From NCBI GenBank assembly GCA_031082185.1, contig JAVHLI010000006.1, forward strand, positions 62,001-126,000: a stretch of DNA of 64,000 bases. Reading direction: 5' to 3'. The notes beneath the pieces are model-generated. The model did no database searches, was not told where the DNA came from, and was given only the letters and a program-made list of their open reading frames with translations. Position numbers and translations under genes: made by a program. This DNA comes from a bacterium. Its GTDB lineage: Bacteria; Sysuimicrobiota; Sysuimicrobiia; Sysuimicrobiales; Humicultoraceae. Shown in pieces: positions 34,437 to 41,958 of this stretch (its first letter is position 1; the number at the start of each line of letters is the position of its first letter).

Positions 34437-36161
34437 GTGGCGATCCCAGTGACCCAGGGAGACCGGCCCTGGTTCAGGCACTATGAGCCGGGAGTACCGC
34501 GCACGCTGGATTTCCCGTCGCAACCCATCTATGGCTTCCTCGATCAAAGCGCACGCAAGTACCCGAACAACCCGGCCCTGATCCAGGCCGGCCCCAAGTT
34601 TGACAACCGCATCACCTACCGACAACTGGACGACCTCTCCGATCGGTTTGCCAAGGCCTTGATCGAACGCGGTTTCCACCGCGGCGACCGGGTGGCGATC
34701 ATGCTGCCCAACAACCCGCAGTACGTGGTTGCCGCCTACGGCATCTGGAAGGCCGGCGGGATCCTGGTCCAGGTCAACCCCCTCTACAAGGGCCGCGACC
34801 TCGCCTTTGTCCTCAAGGACTCCGGGGCACGGTTCGCCGTGGCGATCTCTCGGCTCTACAAGGACCTGCACGAGGTCCGGCCGCACACCGACCTGCAGAC
34901 CGTGTTCGTGACGAACGTCCACGACTTCTTCCCTGGGAAATGGCGGCTGCTCTATGGGCTGCTCAAGGCGAAGAAGGAAGGCGACGTAATGCCAGAGGGG
35001 TCCGGCATCGTGCCGTTCCGGGAGGCGCTTCGCGCCCAGCGTCTTGAGCAGAGGCCGGTCATCAGCCCTGATGACGCGGCCGTCCTTCAGTACACCGGAG
35101 GGACCACCGGCATACCCAAGGCCGCCACGCTGACCCACCGCAACGTGGTCTGCAACTGCCTCCAGGCGCGCTCGTGGCTGACCGACCTGAGGGAGGGCGA
35201 CGAGCGCCTACTGTCGGTTGTCCCGTTCTTCCACGTCTACGGCCTGACGATCTGCATGAACCTGAGCGTGGCCATCGGTGCGGTCAACATCATGCTGCTG
35301 ATGCGCATGTTCGAGGTGAAGACCGTGGTGGAGGCGGTGCCGAAATACCGTCCCACGATCTTCCCCGGCGTGCCGGCGATGTACCTGGCGATCAACCAGC
35401 TACGCGGCGTCGAGAAGTACAACCTGAAGTCCATACGCGCTTGCGTCTCTGGAGCCGCGTCGCTGCCCGTGGAGGTGCAGCGCCGCTTCGAGGAGTTGAC
35501 CGGCGGGCGGCTGGTGGAGGGGTTTGGGATGTCCGAGGCCTCTCCGCTCACCCACGGAAACCCTCTTTACGGCACGCGCAAGGAGGGCTCCATTGGGATT
35601 CCGATTCCCTCCACCGACGCGAAGATCGTTGACGCCGAAACCGGGACCCGCGATCTCCGTCCGGGCGAGATCGGCGAGATGGTCATCCGCGGCCCGCAGG
35701 TAATGAAGGGCTACTGGAACAACCCCGGGGAGACCGACCACACGATCCGGAACGGCTGGCTGTACACCGGCGACATCGCCCGCATGGACGACGATGGCTA
35801 CTTCTACATAGAGGACCGCAAGAAGGACATGGTGAACATCGGCGGCCTCAAGGTCTTCCCGCGCGAGATCGAGGAGGTGCTCTACGAGCACCCGAGGGTG
35901 AGGGACGTGGCCGTGGCCGGGATCCGGCACCGCCTCCGCGGCGAGATGCTGGTCGCCCACATCGTGCCGAAGGAGGCGGGGGACGCGCGGGCGCTGGCGC
36001 GCGAGCTGCGCGACTTCTGCGCGCAGCGCCTGTCGGCCTACAAGGTGCCGCGGCGGTTTGAGATCGTGAGCGAGATCCCCAAGACGCTGCTCGGCAAGGC
36101 ACTGCGAAGGGAAATCCGGGAGCGGGAGCAGCTCAGGGACGAGTTGCCGGAGGAAGAGTAG
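34437..36161 (+). CDS. fadD: Long-chain fatty acid--CoA ligase
   Basis: A 574-residue adenylate-forming enzyme that activates fatty acids to acyl-CoA through an acyl-adenylate. The P-loop-like AMP motif is YTGGTTGIPKAA, the fatty-acyl signature region is GWLYTGDIARMDDDGYFYI, and the catalytic C-terminal Lys lies in KTLLGKALRR. GGAGG lies 6 bases before GTG 34437. It probably acts at the membrane face and is monocistronic: SRP RNA is divergent and lepB convergent. Confidence 0.92.
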   Translation: MAIPVTQGDRPWFRHYEPGVPRTLDFPSQPIYGFLDQSARKYPNNPALIQAGPKFDNRITYRQLDDLSDRFAKALIERGFHRGDRVAIMLPNNPQYVVAAYGIWKAGGILVQVNPLYKGRDLAFVLKDSGARFAVAISRLYKDLHEVRPHTDLQTVFVTNVHDFFPGKWRLLYGLLKAKKEGDVMPEGSGIVPFREALRAQRLEQRPVISPDDAAVLQYTGGTTGIPKAATLTHRNVVCNCLQARSWLTDLREGDERLLSVVPFFHVYGLTICMNLSVAIGAVNIMLLMRMFEVKTVVEAVPKYRPTIFPGVPAMYLAINQLRGVEKYNLKSIRACVSGAASLPVEVQRRFEELTGGRLVEGFGMSEASPLTHGNPLYGTRKEGSIGIPIPSTDAKIVDAETGTRDLRPGEIGEMVIRGPQVMKGYWNNPGETDHTIRNGWLYTGDIARMDDDGYFYIEDRKKDMVNIGGLKVFPREIEEVLYEHPRVRDVAVAGIRHRLRGEMLVAHIVPKEAGDARALARELRDFCAQRLSAYKVPRRFEIVSEIPKTLLGKALRREIREREQLRDELPEEE

Positions 36162-36165
36162 CGTA

Positions 36166-36183
36166 AGGGGCCACCCGGCCCCT
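36166..36183. terminator. Hairpin between convergent genes
   Basis: AGGGGCC (36166-36172) and GGCCCCT (36177-36183) form a perfect 7-bp stem with an ACCC loop, located 5 bases after the acyl-CoA ligase stop and before the convergent signal peptidase stop. No U-run follows, so it may act as a barrier or Rho-assisted bidirectional terminator. Confidence 0.55.
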
Positions 36184-36208
36184 GGTACGCGCGCCGCCTG
36201 TGCTGCGG

Positions 36209-36781
36209 TTACCTGTTCCGCAGCATCCGGACCCGCTGCGGCGGCCAGTAGATCAGCGACGCCTGCCCGACCACCTGTGCTCGGCTGAGGAAGCCGAAGG
36301 CCCTGCTGTCCTCGCTGTTGTTGCGGTTGTCCCCCAGGACGAAGAACGAGCCCGCAGGCACGGTCTCCGGCCCGTGATCACCCGACGGGGCGCCGTTCAC
36401 GTACATCTCCTCGACCGCGGTGCCGTTGACGTGCAGGTGGCCGCTCTTGATCTCTACCGTGTCGCCCGGGACTGCGACGACCCGTTTGATGTAGTTGCGG
36501 CCTGGGTCGCGGGGATAGCGCAGCACGATCACGTCGCCCCGCTGGGGTTCGCGGATCCGGTATATGAGTTTGTTGACCAGCACCCGGTCGTGCGGCAGCA
36601 GGGTGGGTTCCATTGAGTACTGCTCGACCTGGAAGGCCTGCGCCACGCCGACCATTACCAGTTGGGCCAGCACAAACGCGACCACAAGCGTTTTGGCGAA
36701 GTCGAGCGCACCTCGGCCCGCGCGGCGCCAGTCTACGGGGAGCCGGCCAAACCATTCTCGGAGCCGTGTGAGCATCCTCAA
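36209..36781 (-). CDS. lepB: Signal peptidase I
   Basis: A 190-residue membrane-anchored serine protease that removes signal peptides from exported proteins. One N-terminal membrane helix (about residues 30-48) precedes the catalytic Ser56 in YSMEPTL; the general-base Lys99 lies in YIKRVVAVPGD, and the GDNRNNSEDSR box marks the C-terminal part. The short, single-helix form is typical of Gram-positive-type enzymes. The tRNA-Ser gene lies just upstream on the same strand. Confidence 0.95.
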   Translation of the reverse strand: MRMLTRLREWFGRLPVDWRRAGRGALDFAKTLVVAFVLAQLVMVGVAQAFQVEQYSMEPTLLPHDRVLVNKLIYRIREPQRGDVIVLRYPRDPGRNYIKRVVAVPGDTVEIKSGHLHVNGTAVEEMYVNGAPSGDHGPETVPAGSFFVLGDNRNNSEDSRAFGFLSRAQVVGQASLIYWPPQRVRMLRNR

Positions 36782-36833
36782 TACCCTAATGCCCTGCGTT
36801 GCGTTACCAGGTCATCCGGTGTGCACGATGATG

Positions 36834-36928
36834 TGGCGGAGGGGGTGGGATTTGAACCCACGAGGCAGGTTTGTAGCCCGCCTACACGCTCTCCAGGCGT
36901 GCCGATTCAACCACTCTCGCACCCCTCC
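36834..36928 (-). tRNA. tRNA-Ser (anticodon GGA)
   Basis: The minus strand folds as a class II tRNA with acceptor GGAGGGG/CCCCTCC, anticodon loop CTGGAGA (GGA, reads UCC/UCU), long variable arm, T-arm GTGGGTTCAAATCCCAC and encoded CCA. Total 95 nt including CCA. Confidence 0.95.
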
Positions 36929-36973
36929 GGAGCCCAATCCAGTATACCCGGTTTCGCCGCGCGTGACACCGGC

Positions 36974-37660
36974 CTAGTGCTCCCCCTCCACGGGGGGTGC
37001 GAAGCGGTACCCAAACCCCCGAGCGGTCACGATGATCGCCGGCTCAGCAGGGTCTCGCTCGATCTTGGCGCGCAGCATGTGGACGTATTTCTTGACGTCC
37101 TCTGCTGCCGCGGCATCGCGGTCCGGCCAGATCGCAGCCAGGATCTCCTCGGTGGGGAACACCCTGCCCGGCCGGGACGCCAGCAGGCGCAGCAGCTCAT
37201 ACTCCTTGGGCGAGAGAGCCACCGGAAGGCCCCGGACCGTTACCTCCTTGCGTTCGTCGTCCAGGGTCACCTCGGCGGTCCGGATCACCCTCGGGGCAGA
37301 CGCCCGGCAGCGGCGCATCACCGCCTGGATGCGCGCATCCAGCTCGCGCAGATCAAATGGCTTGGTGATGTAATCGTCGGCGCCTGACTCCAGCCCGGCG
37401 ATCTTGTCCCTGGCGCTGTCGAGCACGGTCACCATGATCACCGGCGCCTGGCTGAACTTCCGCAGCGCCTCCAGCACCCCCCAGCCGTCCATCACCGGCA
37501 GGTTGACGTCGAGCAGCACCAGGTCCGGATTTCCTGCGCCGGCGGCCTCCAGCGCCCGGGCGCCGTCCCCGGCAGACGCCACATCGTGGCCCTTGGCGCG
37601 CAGGTACCGAACCAGGAGGTCCCTGGATCGAGCATCGTCCTCAACGACCAGGATTCTCAT
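36974..37660 (-). CDS. Two-component response regulator, OmpR/PhoB family
   Basis: A 228-residue regulator. The receiver domain has the acidic pair in VVEDDARS, the phosphoacceptor Asp in LVLLDVNLP, and the switch Lys in ITKPFDL; the C-terminal half is a winged-helix DNA-binding domain ending GFGYRF. It is encoded after the sensor kinase, its start overlapping the kinase stop by 4 bases... in transcription order the kinase comes first. It would respond to that kinase; target genes are unknown. Confidence 0.92.
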   Translation of the reverse strand: MRILVVEDDARSRDLLVRYLRAKGHDVASAGDGARALEAAGAGNPDLVLLDVNLPVMDGWGVLEALRKFSQAPVIMVTVLDSARDKIAGLESGADDYITKPFDLRELDARIQAVMRRCRASAPRVIRTAEVTLDDERKEVTVRGLPVALSPKEYELLRLLASRPGRVFPTEEILAAIWPDRDAAAAEDVKKYVHMLRAKIERDPAEPAIIVTARGFGYRFAPPVEGEH

Positions 37661-39105
37661 GCCCCATCTCCTGCCGGCATGGTGAAGGCCGGCAGGGTGA
37701 AGGTGAACCGCGTGCCGCCTCCGGATGCGCGCTCGAACCAGACCCGCCCTCCGTGGAGCTCGACGTAGCGCTTCACCACCGCCAGTCCCAGGCCGATGCC
37801 GTCAATCTCGCGACGCGCCGGGTGCCCCGCCCGCTGGAACGGTTCGAAGACCTCGTGCTCGTGTCCCTTTGGGATGCCGGTTCCGGTGTCGGTCACCTCG
37901 AAGACGGCCAGCCCGTCACGGTTCGCGGCCGTTACCGTTATCTTCCCCTGCTCGGTGTACTTCATGGCATTGTGCAGCAGGTTGATGAGAATCTGCCGGA
38001 GCATGGTTTCGTCTGCCAGCACGGTCGCCGTGCCGGCGACTTCCACCGTCAGGCCCTTCTGGCGCGCGAGGTGTGCGACGTTCTGACATGCCTGCTCGAT
38101 GACCACCGCCGCGTCTACGCGGCCGGCTTGGGGCTGGATCCCGCCCGCCTCCAGCGCCGAGTAGCGCAGGATGCCCTCGATCAGGTGCAGGAGGTGGTCG
38201 CCGGCGGCCAGCAGCGCCTCCAGGTCCCTGCGCTGCGCCTGGGTGATCGGACCGTCTATCTCCTCCAGCAGCAGTTGCGCATAGGCACGCACCGCGTGCA
38301 GCGGGGTCTTCAACTCGTGGCTCATCGCCGCGGTGAACTCGTCCTTGATCTGGTTGGCCTTCCGGAGTGCTTCGTTGACGCGTGCCAGCTCCTGGTCACG
38401 CGCCTCGATCGCGGAGGCCATGGTGTTGAACTCGTCGGCCAACAGTTCCAGCTCGTCCCCGCCCCCAGTCTCCACGCGCGCGGAGTAGTCGCCCCGGCGG
38501 ATCAGGCGTATCACCGTGTTCATGCGGGCCAGCGGCCCAAGGATCGCGCGCCGCAGGGCGAACGCGGCCGCCACGCCGCCGCCGGCCATCAGCAGGCTGG
38601 CCAGGAGAATCCGCTCGGTCTCCGCCCGGATGCGGGCGTGTACGTCTGCAAGGGGAAACCCAATGCGCACGTAGGTCTGCCGGTCGAGCGGGTAGTCGGG
38701 GACCGCCCTGAAGATATCTAGGTACGCGGTGCCGCCCCGGGTCCTGCGCTCCTCCACGGCGAACGGCCGCGTCAGCGGGCCGGCAGGGACCGCCAGCGCG
38801 TAGCGGCCGTCGGTGAAGCGCACCTCGCCGTCCCGGATGATCTGCGCGTAGAGGACCGTTCCTGCCACGAGCCGTCGTGTGAGCCGGCTGGAGGTGGGCG
38901 CCTCCGAAAGGCCCTCGGGCGTGGGAAGAAACCGGGAGGCGTCGCGAGCCAGTTCCTCGGCGACGCCCTTCGCCCGGAGTCGCACCTGCTCCAGCAGGGC
39001 CCTTTGCAGCCGATAGGCGGCCAGCGTTCCGAACGTGGCGGCGAAGAGCACCGACAGTCCCACGAACGCCAGGACGAACTTGCCACCGAGGCTGAGCCTG
39101 GTCAC
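37657..39105 (-). CDS. Sensor histidine kinase
   Basis: A 482-residue membrane kinase: N-terminal helix (about 9-29), extracytoplasmic sensor domain of about 140 residues, second helix (about 178-195), HAMP domain, dimerisation domain with the phosphoacceptor His in AMSHELKTPLHAVRAY, and an ATPase domain with NLLHNAMKYT, DTGTGIPKG and GIGLGLAVVKR. It starts with GTG 39105 and overlaps the regulator gene by 4 bases, forming one operon. Signal unknown. Confidence 0.92.
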   Translation of the reverse strand: MTRLSLGGKFVLAFVGLSVLFAATFGTLAAYRLQRALLEQVRLRAKGVAEELARDASRFLPTPEGLSEAPTSSRLTRRLVAGTVLYAQIIRDGEVRFTDGRYALAVPAGPLTRPFAVEERRTRGGTAYLDIFRAVPDYPLDRQTYVRIGFPLADVHARIRAETERILLASLLMAGGGVAAAFALRRAILGPLARMNTVIRLIRRGDYSARVETGGGDELELLADEFNTMASAIEARDQELARVNEALRKANQIKDEFTAAMSHELKTPLHAVRAYAQLLLEEIDGPITQAQRRDLEALLAAGDHLLHLIEGILRYSALEAGGIQPQAGRVDAAVVIEQACQNVAHLARQKGLTVEVAGTATVLADETMLRQILINLLHNAMKYTEQGKITVTAANRDGLAVFEVTDTGTGIPKGHEHEVFEPFQRAGHPARREIDGIGLGLAVVKRYVELHGGRVWFERASGGGTRFTFTLPAFTMPAGDGA

Positions 39106-39139
39106 GCCCCCAGTATATTACGCCGCAGCCGTTCCCTCT

Positions 39140-40048
39140 CTAGCGGTCCGCCGCGATCTGGACGATCTTCCTGGCCGAATCGAGCATCCTGAGCACGGCC
39201 TCCATGGTATCAGAGGCCTGTTCGGAGGCGTGGTTTGGATCCACGCCGCCCTCCTGGATGTATCCCTGCCGCCGGTTCACGATCGTCCCCAGCGCCCCTG
39301 AGGCCTGCCTGATCGCCCGGCTAACCAGCTCGGCGGCCTGTTCCTCAGGGCGCATGCCGCGGGTGCCCAGCACGCCGGTCGGGCCGACCATGGCGACGAT
39401 CTCGGCTCCGGCGGACGCCGGCGCCGGTTGGGGCGCGACCCCGGTGCCGGATCCGGCCTGGGCCACGAGTTCGGCATGCTTCCGCGCGCTGGCTTCAATC
39501 TGTCGCTGCACCGCGGCGATCCACTGCACCTCGGCCGCCTCGCGGATGACGCGGGCCTCGATAAGCAGCGGCCTGATACCCTTGTAGCCGTCACCGTTGC
39601 CTGCCTGCGCCACGCGCTGGAAGCTGGGATCCGCGGAGCCCGCCAGCAGGTTGATTGTTTCCTGGATGTAACGCTGCTGCGCGTCGGCGTCCAGCGCGGT
39701 GACCGCCAACTTGGCCTGCGCGGCCGCGCGATCAATCTCGGCCAGGGCGGAGGCCAGCGCGGTTTTGTCAACCACCAGGACCGGGAGCGGCTCCTCCGCG
39801 GCCGCGGCCTGCTCAGATGCCTGGGCGGTCTGGTCCGGCTGCGCGGAAGGCTGATTCTGCGCCACCAGCGTCTTCTGTGGGACCGCCGCCGGGTCGGTCG
39901 CGGGCGGCACCACGGCCTCCTCCTCGGTGGGCGTGCTCAGAAACTTCACCGGTAGCTGCGTCACGCCGGTCAGGGCCAGCCCGGCCGTTGTCAGGATCGC
40001 TATGGGAATCAACGCCAGCAACGTCCTCTTGATAATCGCGCCGAACAT
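39140..40048 (-). CDS. Membrane-anchored protein of unknown function
   Basis: A 302-residue protein with one N-terminal membrane helix (FGAIIKRTLLALIPIAILTT), a low-complexity Pro/Gln/Ala linker and a long helical, alanine-rich remainder. No family recognised. GGAGGTG stands 5 bases before ATG 40048, so I reject the longer frame from 40120. It precedes the sensor-kinase gene on the same strand by 34 bases, so it may take part in the same signalling operon, for example as an accessory sensor; that is inference. Confidence 0.7.
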   Translation of the reverse strand: MFGAIIKRTLLALIPIAILTTAGLALTGVTQLPVKFLSTPTEEEAVVPPATDPAAVPQKTLVAQNQPSAQPDQTAQASEQAAAAEEPLPVLVVDKTALASALAEIDRAAAQAKLAVTALDADAQQRYIQETINLLAGSADPSFQRVAQAGNGDGYKGIRPLLIEARVIREAAEVQWIAAVQRQIEASARKHAELVAQAGSGTGVAPQPAPASAGAEIVAMVGPTGVLGTRGMRPEEQAAELVSRAIRQASGALGTIVNRRQGYIQEGGVDPNHASEQASDTMEAVLRMLDSARKIVQIAADR

Positions 40049-40389
40049 GCCAACACCTCCGTGTGGTGCGGTTCTGCACTGGCGCAAGTCTGTCACCCGA
40101 GCTCGGAGGAGGCCATGCAAGCGGGGTTCCCGCTGGGTTGAAATTCGGTCAAGGCCGGCCGGGCAGTCGCGCGCTGTCGTAGGCCGGTAATCCTGTTACC
40201 CTAACGGATGATCCGCTGGAGGGATGTGCCTATCCCGGGATGGCTGCTTGCCGTTTCCAGGAAGCGGGGTCGTGGGATATCGCGTGCACTCACGGGACCG
40301 CTCCCGGAGCCATCCCGAGGGCTGCGTCCCTCGCGGGAGCTGCTCGGCCAGGGTGAGCGGGGTGCGGAAATCGCGGTGGAAGGTCCCGT
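40049..40389. other. Gene-free stretch with possible structured RNA
   Basis: No convincing coding frame. CGGGATGGCT (40236-40245) and AGCCATCCCG (40308-40317) form a perfect 10-bp closing stem around about 62 bases that can fold two further hairpins (GCTTGCC/GGAAGC at the left, GGTCGTG/CACGGGACC at the right). This could be a structured RNA on either strand or the decayed end of an insertion sequence. The 40049-40200 part holds only the leader of the membrane-anchored protein gene. Confidence 0.35.
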
Positions 40390-40525
40390 GGAAGTTAGTG
40401 TACGCCGCCGAGGACCTGGCCCGTGGCGTCATCGATGGCGGCGTGGAGCATGAGACGCGGCCCGCGATCTTCGAGCCAGGGGTGGTGACTGCCACAGCCT
40501 GCAAGGTAATCGTCTCCCTAGTCAT
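40390..40525 (-). pseudogene. ISNCY/IS481-like transposase remnant
   Basis: On the minus strand one frame reads GSHHPWLEDRGPRLMLHAA followed by IDDATGQVLGGVH, matching the start of the DDE integrase core in ISNCY-type transposases (DGSHHDWLEGRGP ... IDDATG). The expected catalytic Asp before GSHH is lost through an apparent one-base deletion near 40493-40496: the upstream frame ends TLQA and continues only after a shift. A TAA at 40397-40395 then closes the frame. Only this core fragment remains, so it is dead. Confidence 0.7.
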
Positions 40526-40602
40526 GCTCCCAGGGTGACATATTCATTGGCCCGTTGGCTGGTGACAAAGTCATTGACCTATCACACATGGCGTGTGGGA
40601 AC

Positions 40603-40631
40603 TTGCCAGACCTCATCCAAGGCGATAGAAT
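40603..40631 (+). promoter_or_regulatory. Sigma70-type promoter of the MNT-HEPN pair
   Basis: TTGCCA (40603-40608), a 17-base spacer and TAGAAT (40626-40631). The predicted start of transcription is near 40638, only 2-3 bases before ATG 40641, so the message would be leaderless. Confidence 0.7.
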
Positions 40632-40671
40632 GTACACGAAATGCGTACACGTGTACATAAAAAGCGTACAC
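40632..40671. promoter_or_regulatory. GTACAC repeat array, likely autoregulatory operator
   Basis: GTACAC occurs at 40632-40637, as the left half of the perfect palindrome GTACACGTGTAC (40645-40656), and at 40666-40671. The sites run from just after the -10 box into the first codons of the gene, well placed to block initiation. Confidence 0.6.
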
Positions 40672-41306
40672 CCGGACAGCCCCCGTGCCTGCCCTCACCG
40701 CGCCCGCTTGACGCGCTGGTCTCCAAGCCGGCGGTTCGACTGCTCCGCCACCTGGTAACCCATCCCTCCGCGATCACCGGTCGCCAGCTCGCCAGCGCCG
40801 CGGGGGTCCACCACTCTGTCGCACGTCAGGTCTTGGAACGGCTGACCCAAGAGGGTGTGATCGAGCGACGCCGCGCCGGGAGGGCGTATCTCTACTCCCT
40901 GAACCGCGACCGCTACGTCGTTACCGAGATTCTGGAGCCGGCCTTCCGCAGCGAGGCGCGATGGTTTGAGCGACTCGGTGAAGAGATCCTAGCAGCTCTC
41001 CGATCGTCAGCGGAGTCCGTCGTCCTGTACGGCAGTTGGGCCCGCGAGGCGGCAACGCCGCGTAGCGATGTTGACCTTCTGCTGGTGGTGACAGATGAGG
41101 CCGCACGCGAGACCGTTGGGGGGCGCGTCGACGAACTTCGCGGGCGCCTCGGCGAGCGGTTCGGCCGATTCATCTCAATGATGGTGATGACGGCCGAAGA
41201 GGTACGGGCGAAGCTAGGGGCCGGCGATCAACTGGTGCGGTCGATCGTGAGCGAAGGGCGGGTGCTGGCCGGACGCAGTCTTGCGGAGATCGCCGTCGGT
41301 GGCTAA
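40641..41306 (+). CDS. MNT-type nucleotidyltransferase antitoxin with winged helix
   Basis: A 221-residue fusion. Residues about 25-95 form a winged helix (LASAAGVHHSVARQVLERLT, then the wing RRRAGRAYLYSLN); residues about 115-190 are a minimal nucleotidyltransferase with GSWAREAATPRSDVD, a perfect GSX10DXD motif as in MntA. MntA proteins neutralise HEPN toxins by adding AMP groups. The HEPN gene follows with an 8-base overlap. The fused DNA-binding domain plus repeated GTACAC sites at the start suggest self-repression. No ribosome site is present, in line with a leaderless message. Confidence 0.85.
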   Translation: MRTRVHKKRTPGQPPCLPSPRPLDALVSKPAVRLLRHLVTHPSAITGRQLASAAGVHHSVARQVLERLTQEGVIERRRAGRAYLYSLNRDRYVVTEILEPAFRSEARWFERLGEEILAALRSSAESVVLYGSWAREAATPRSDVDLLLVVTDEAARETVGGRVDELRGRLGERFGRFISMMVMTAEEVRAKLGAGDQLVRSIVSEGRVLAGRSLAEIAVGG

Positions 41307-41958
41307 GCGCGAATCTACGGGTCGGCCGACGGTCCCAACACGCGACACGGCGCGGATTCAGGGCGCGAATTACCTGAAGAAGGCTGAGGGTCATCTCGCG
41401 CAGGCGCTCGAAGCGGCGGCGGCAAGCCGGTGGGATACGGCCGTTCTCCTGTCGGTCCACGCCGGGATCTCCGCAGCCGACGCTGCGTGCGTCGCAGAAC
41501 ACTGCGTCCGGTCGATCAGCCCGGCGCACATGGACCAGGTCAGGCTAATTCGCCAGTTGTTTCCCGGGGACGATGAAGCCAAGAAGGCATCAAGTCACCT
41601 GGCGGCGCTGCTTGATCGCAAGAATACGGTGGAGTACGAAGGGCGCCTGTGTCGGGTGCATGACGCGGAAGCCGCGATCAAGCACGCAGAGCGACTGGTG
41701 GCATGGGCACGTAAGATCTGCCCCCACACTTGCTATCGCGGCCCTGACAGCCTCCCTCTTACGTTGAGCGCTTCATCTCTGCGCCGTATCCTGCCCGGCT
41801 TTCCGCCACCGCCAGCCGGAGCTCGGGCGCGGCTTCGGCGGCGCCGATCGCTTCGATCAGCAGCTGCGCGTCCGCGCGCGGGAGTTCGAGCGCAGAGGTC
41901 TGTAGGGCCGTTCCCCACTTCTCGTCCTTGCGCGCCAGGAAGCCGAGCCGCGGGATGA
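41299..41958 (+). CDS. HEPN-domain protein, putative toxin
   Basis: GTG 41299 overlaps the nucleotidyltransferase stop. The first 145 residues or so form a HEPN-like helical bundle (YLKKAEGHLAQALEAAAAS, LLSVHAGISAADAACVAEH, AAIKHAERLVAWARK). HEPN proteins paired with MNT proteins are usually RNases. R-LCRV-H fits RX4H but lacks the following Tyr of the classical RX4HXY site, so the catalytic status is doubtful. The last 65-70 residues are low-complexity and read antisense through the 3' end of the convergent PLD-EVE gene; I suspect the original stop was lost. Confidence 0.75.
   Translation: MAKRESTGRPTVPTRDTARIQGANYLKKAEGHLAQALEAAAASRWDTAVLLSVHAGISAADAACVAEHCVRSISPAHMDQVRLIRQLFPGDDEAKKASSHLAALLDRKNTVEYEGRLCRVHDAEAAIKHAERLVAWARKICPHTCYRGPDSLPLTLSASSLRRILPGFPPPPAGARARLRRRRSLRSAAARPRAGVRAQRSVGPFPTSRPCAPGSRAAG

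Noticed and set aside
40224-40538. Plus-strand frame of 104 codons in the gene-free stretch
   Set aside because: It is antisense to the transposase remnant and has no ribosome site or homologous pattern.
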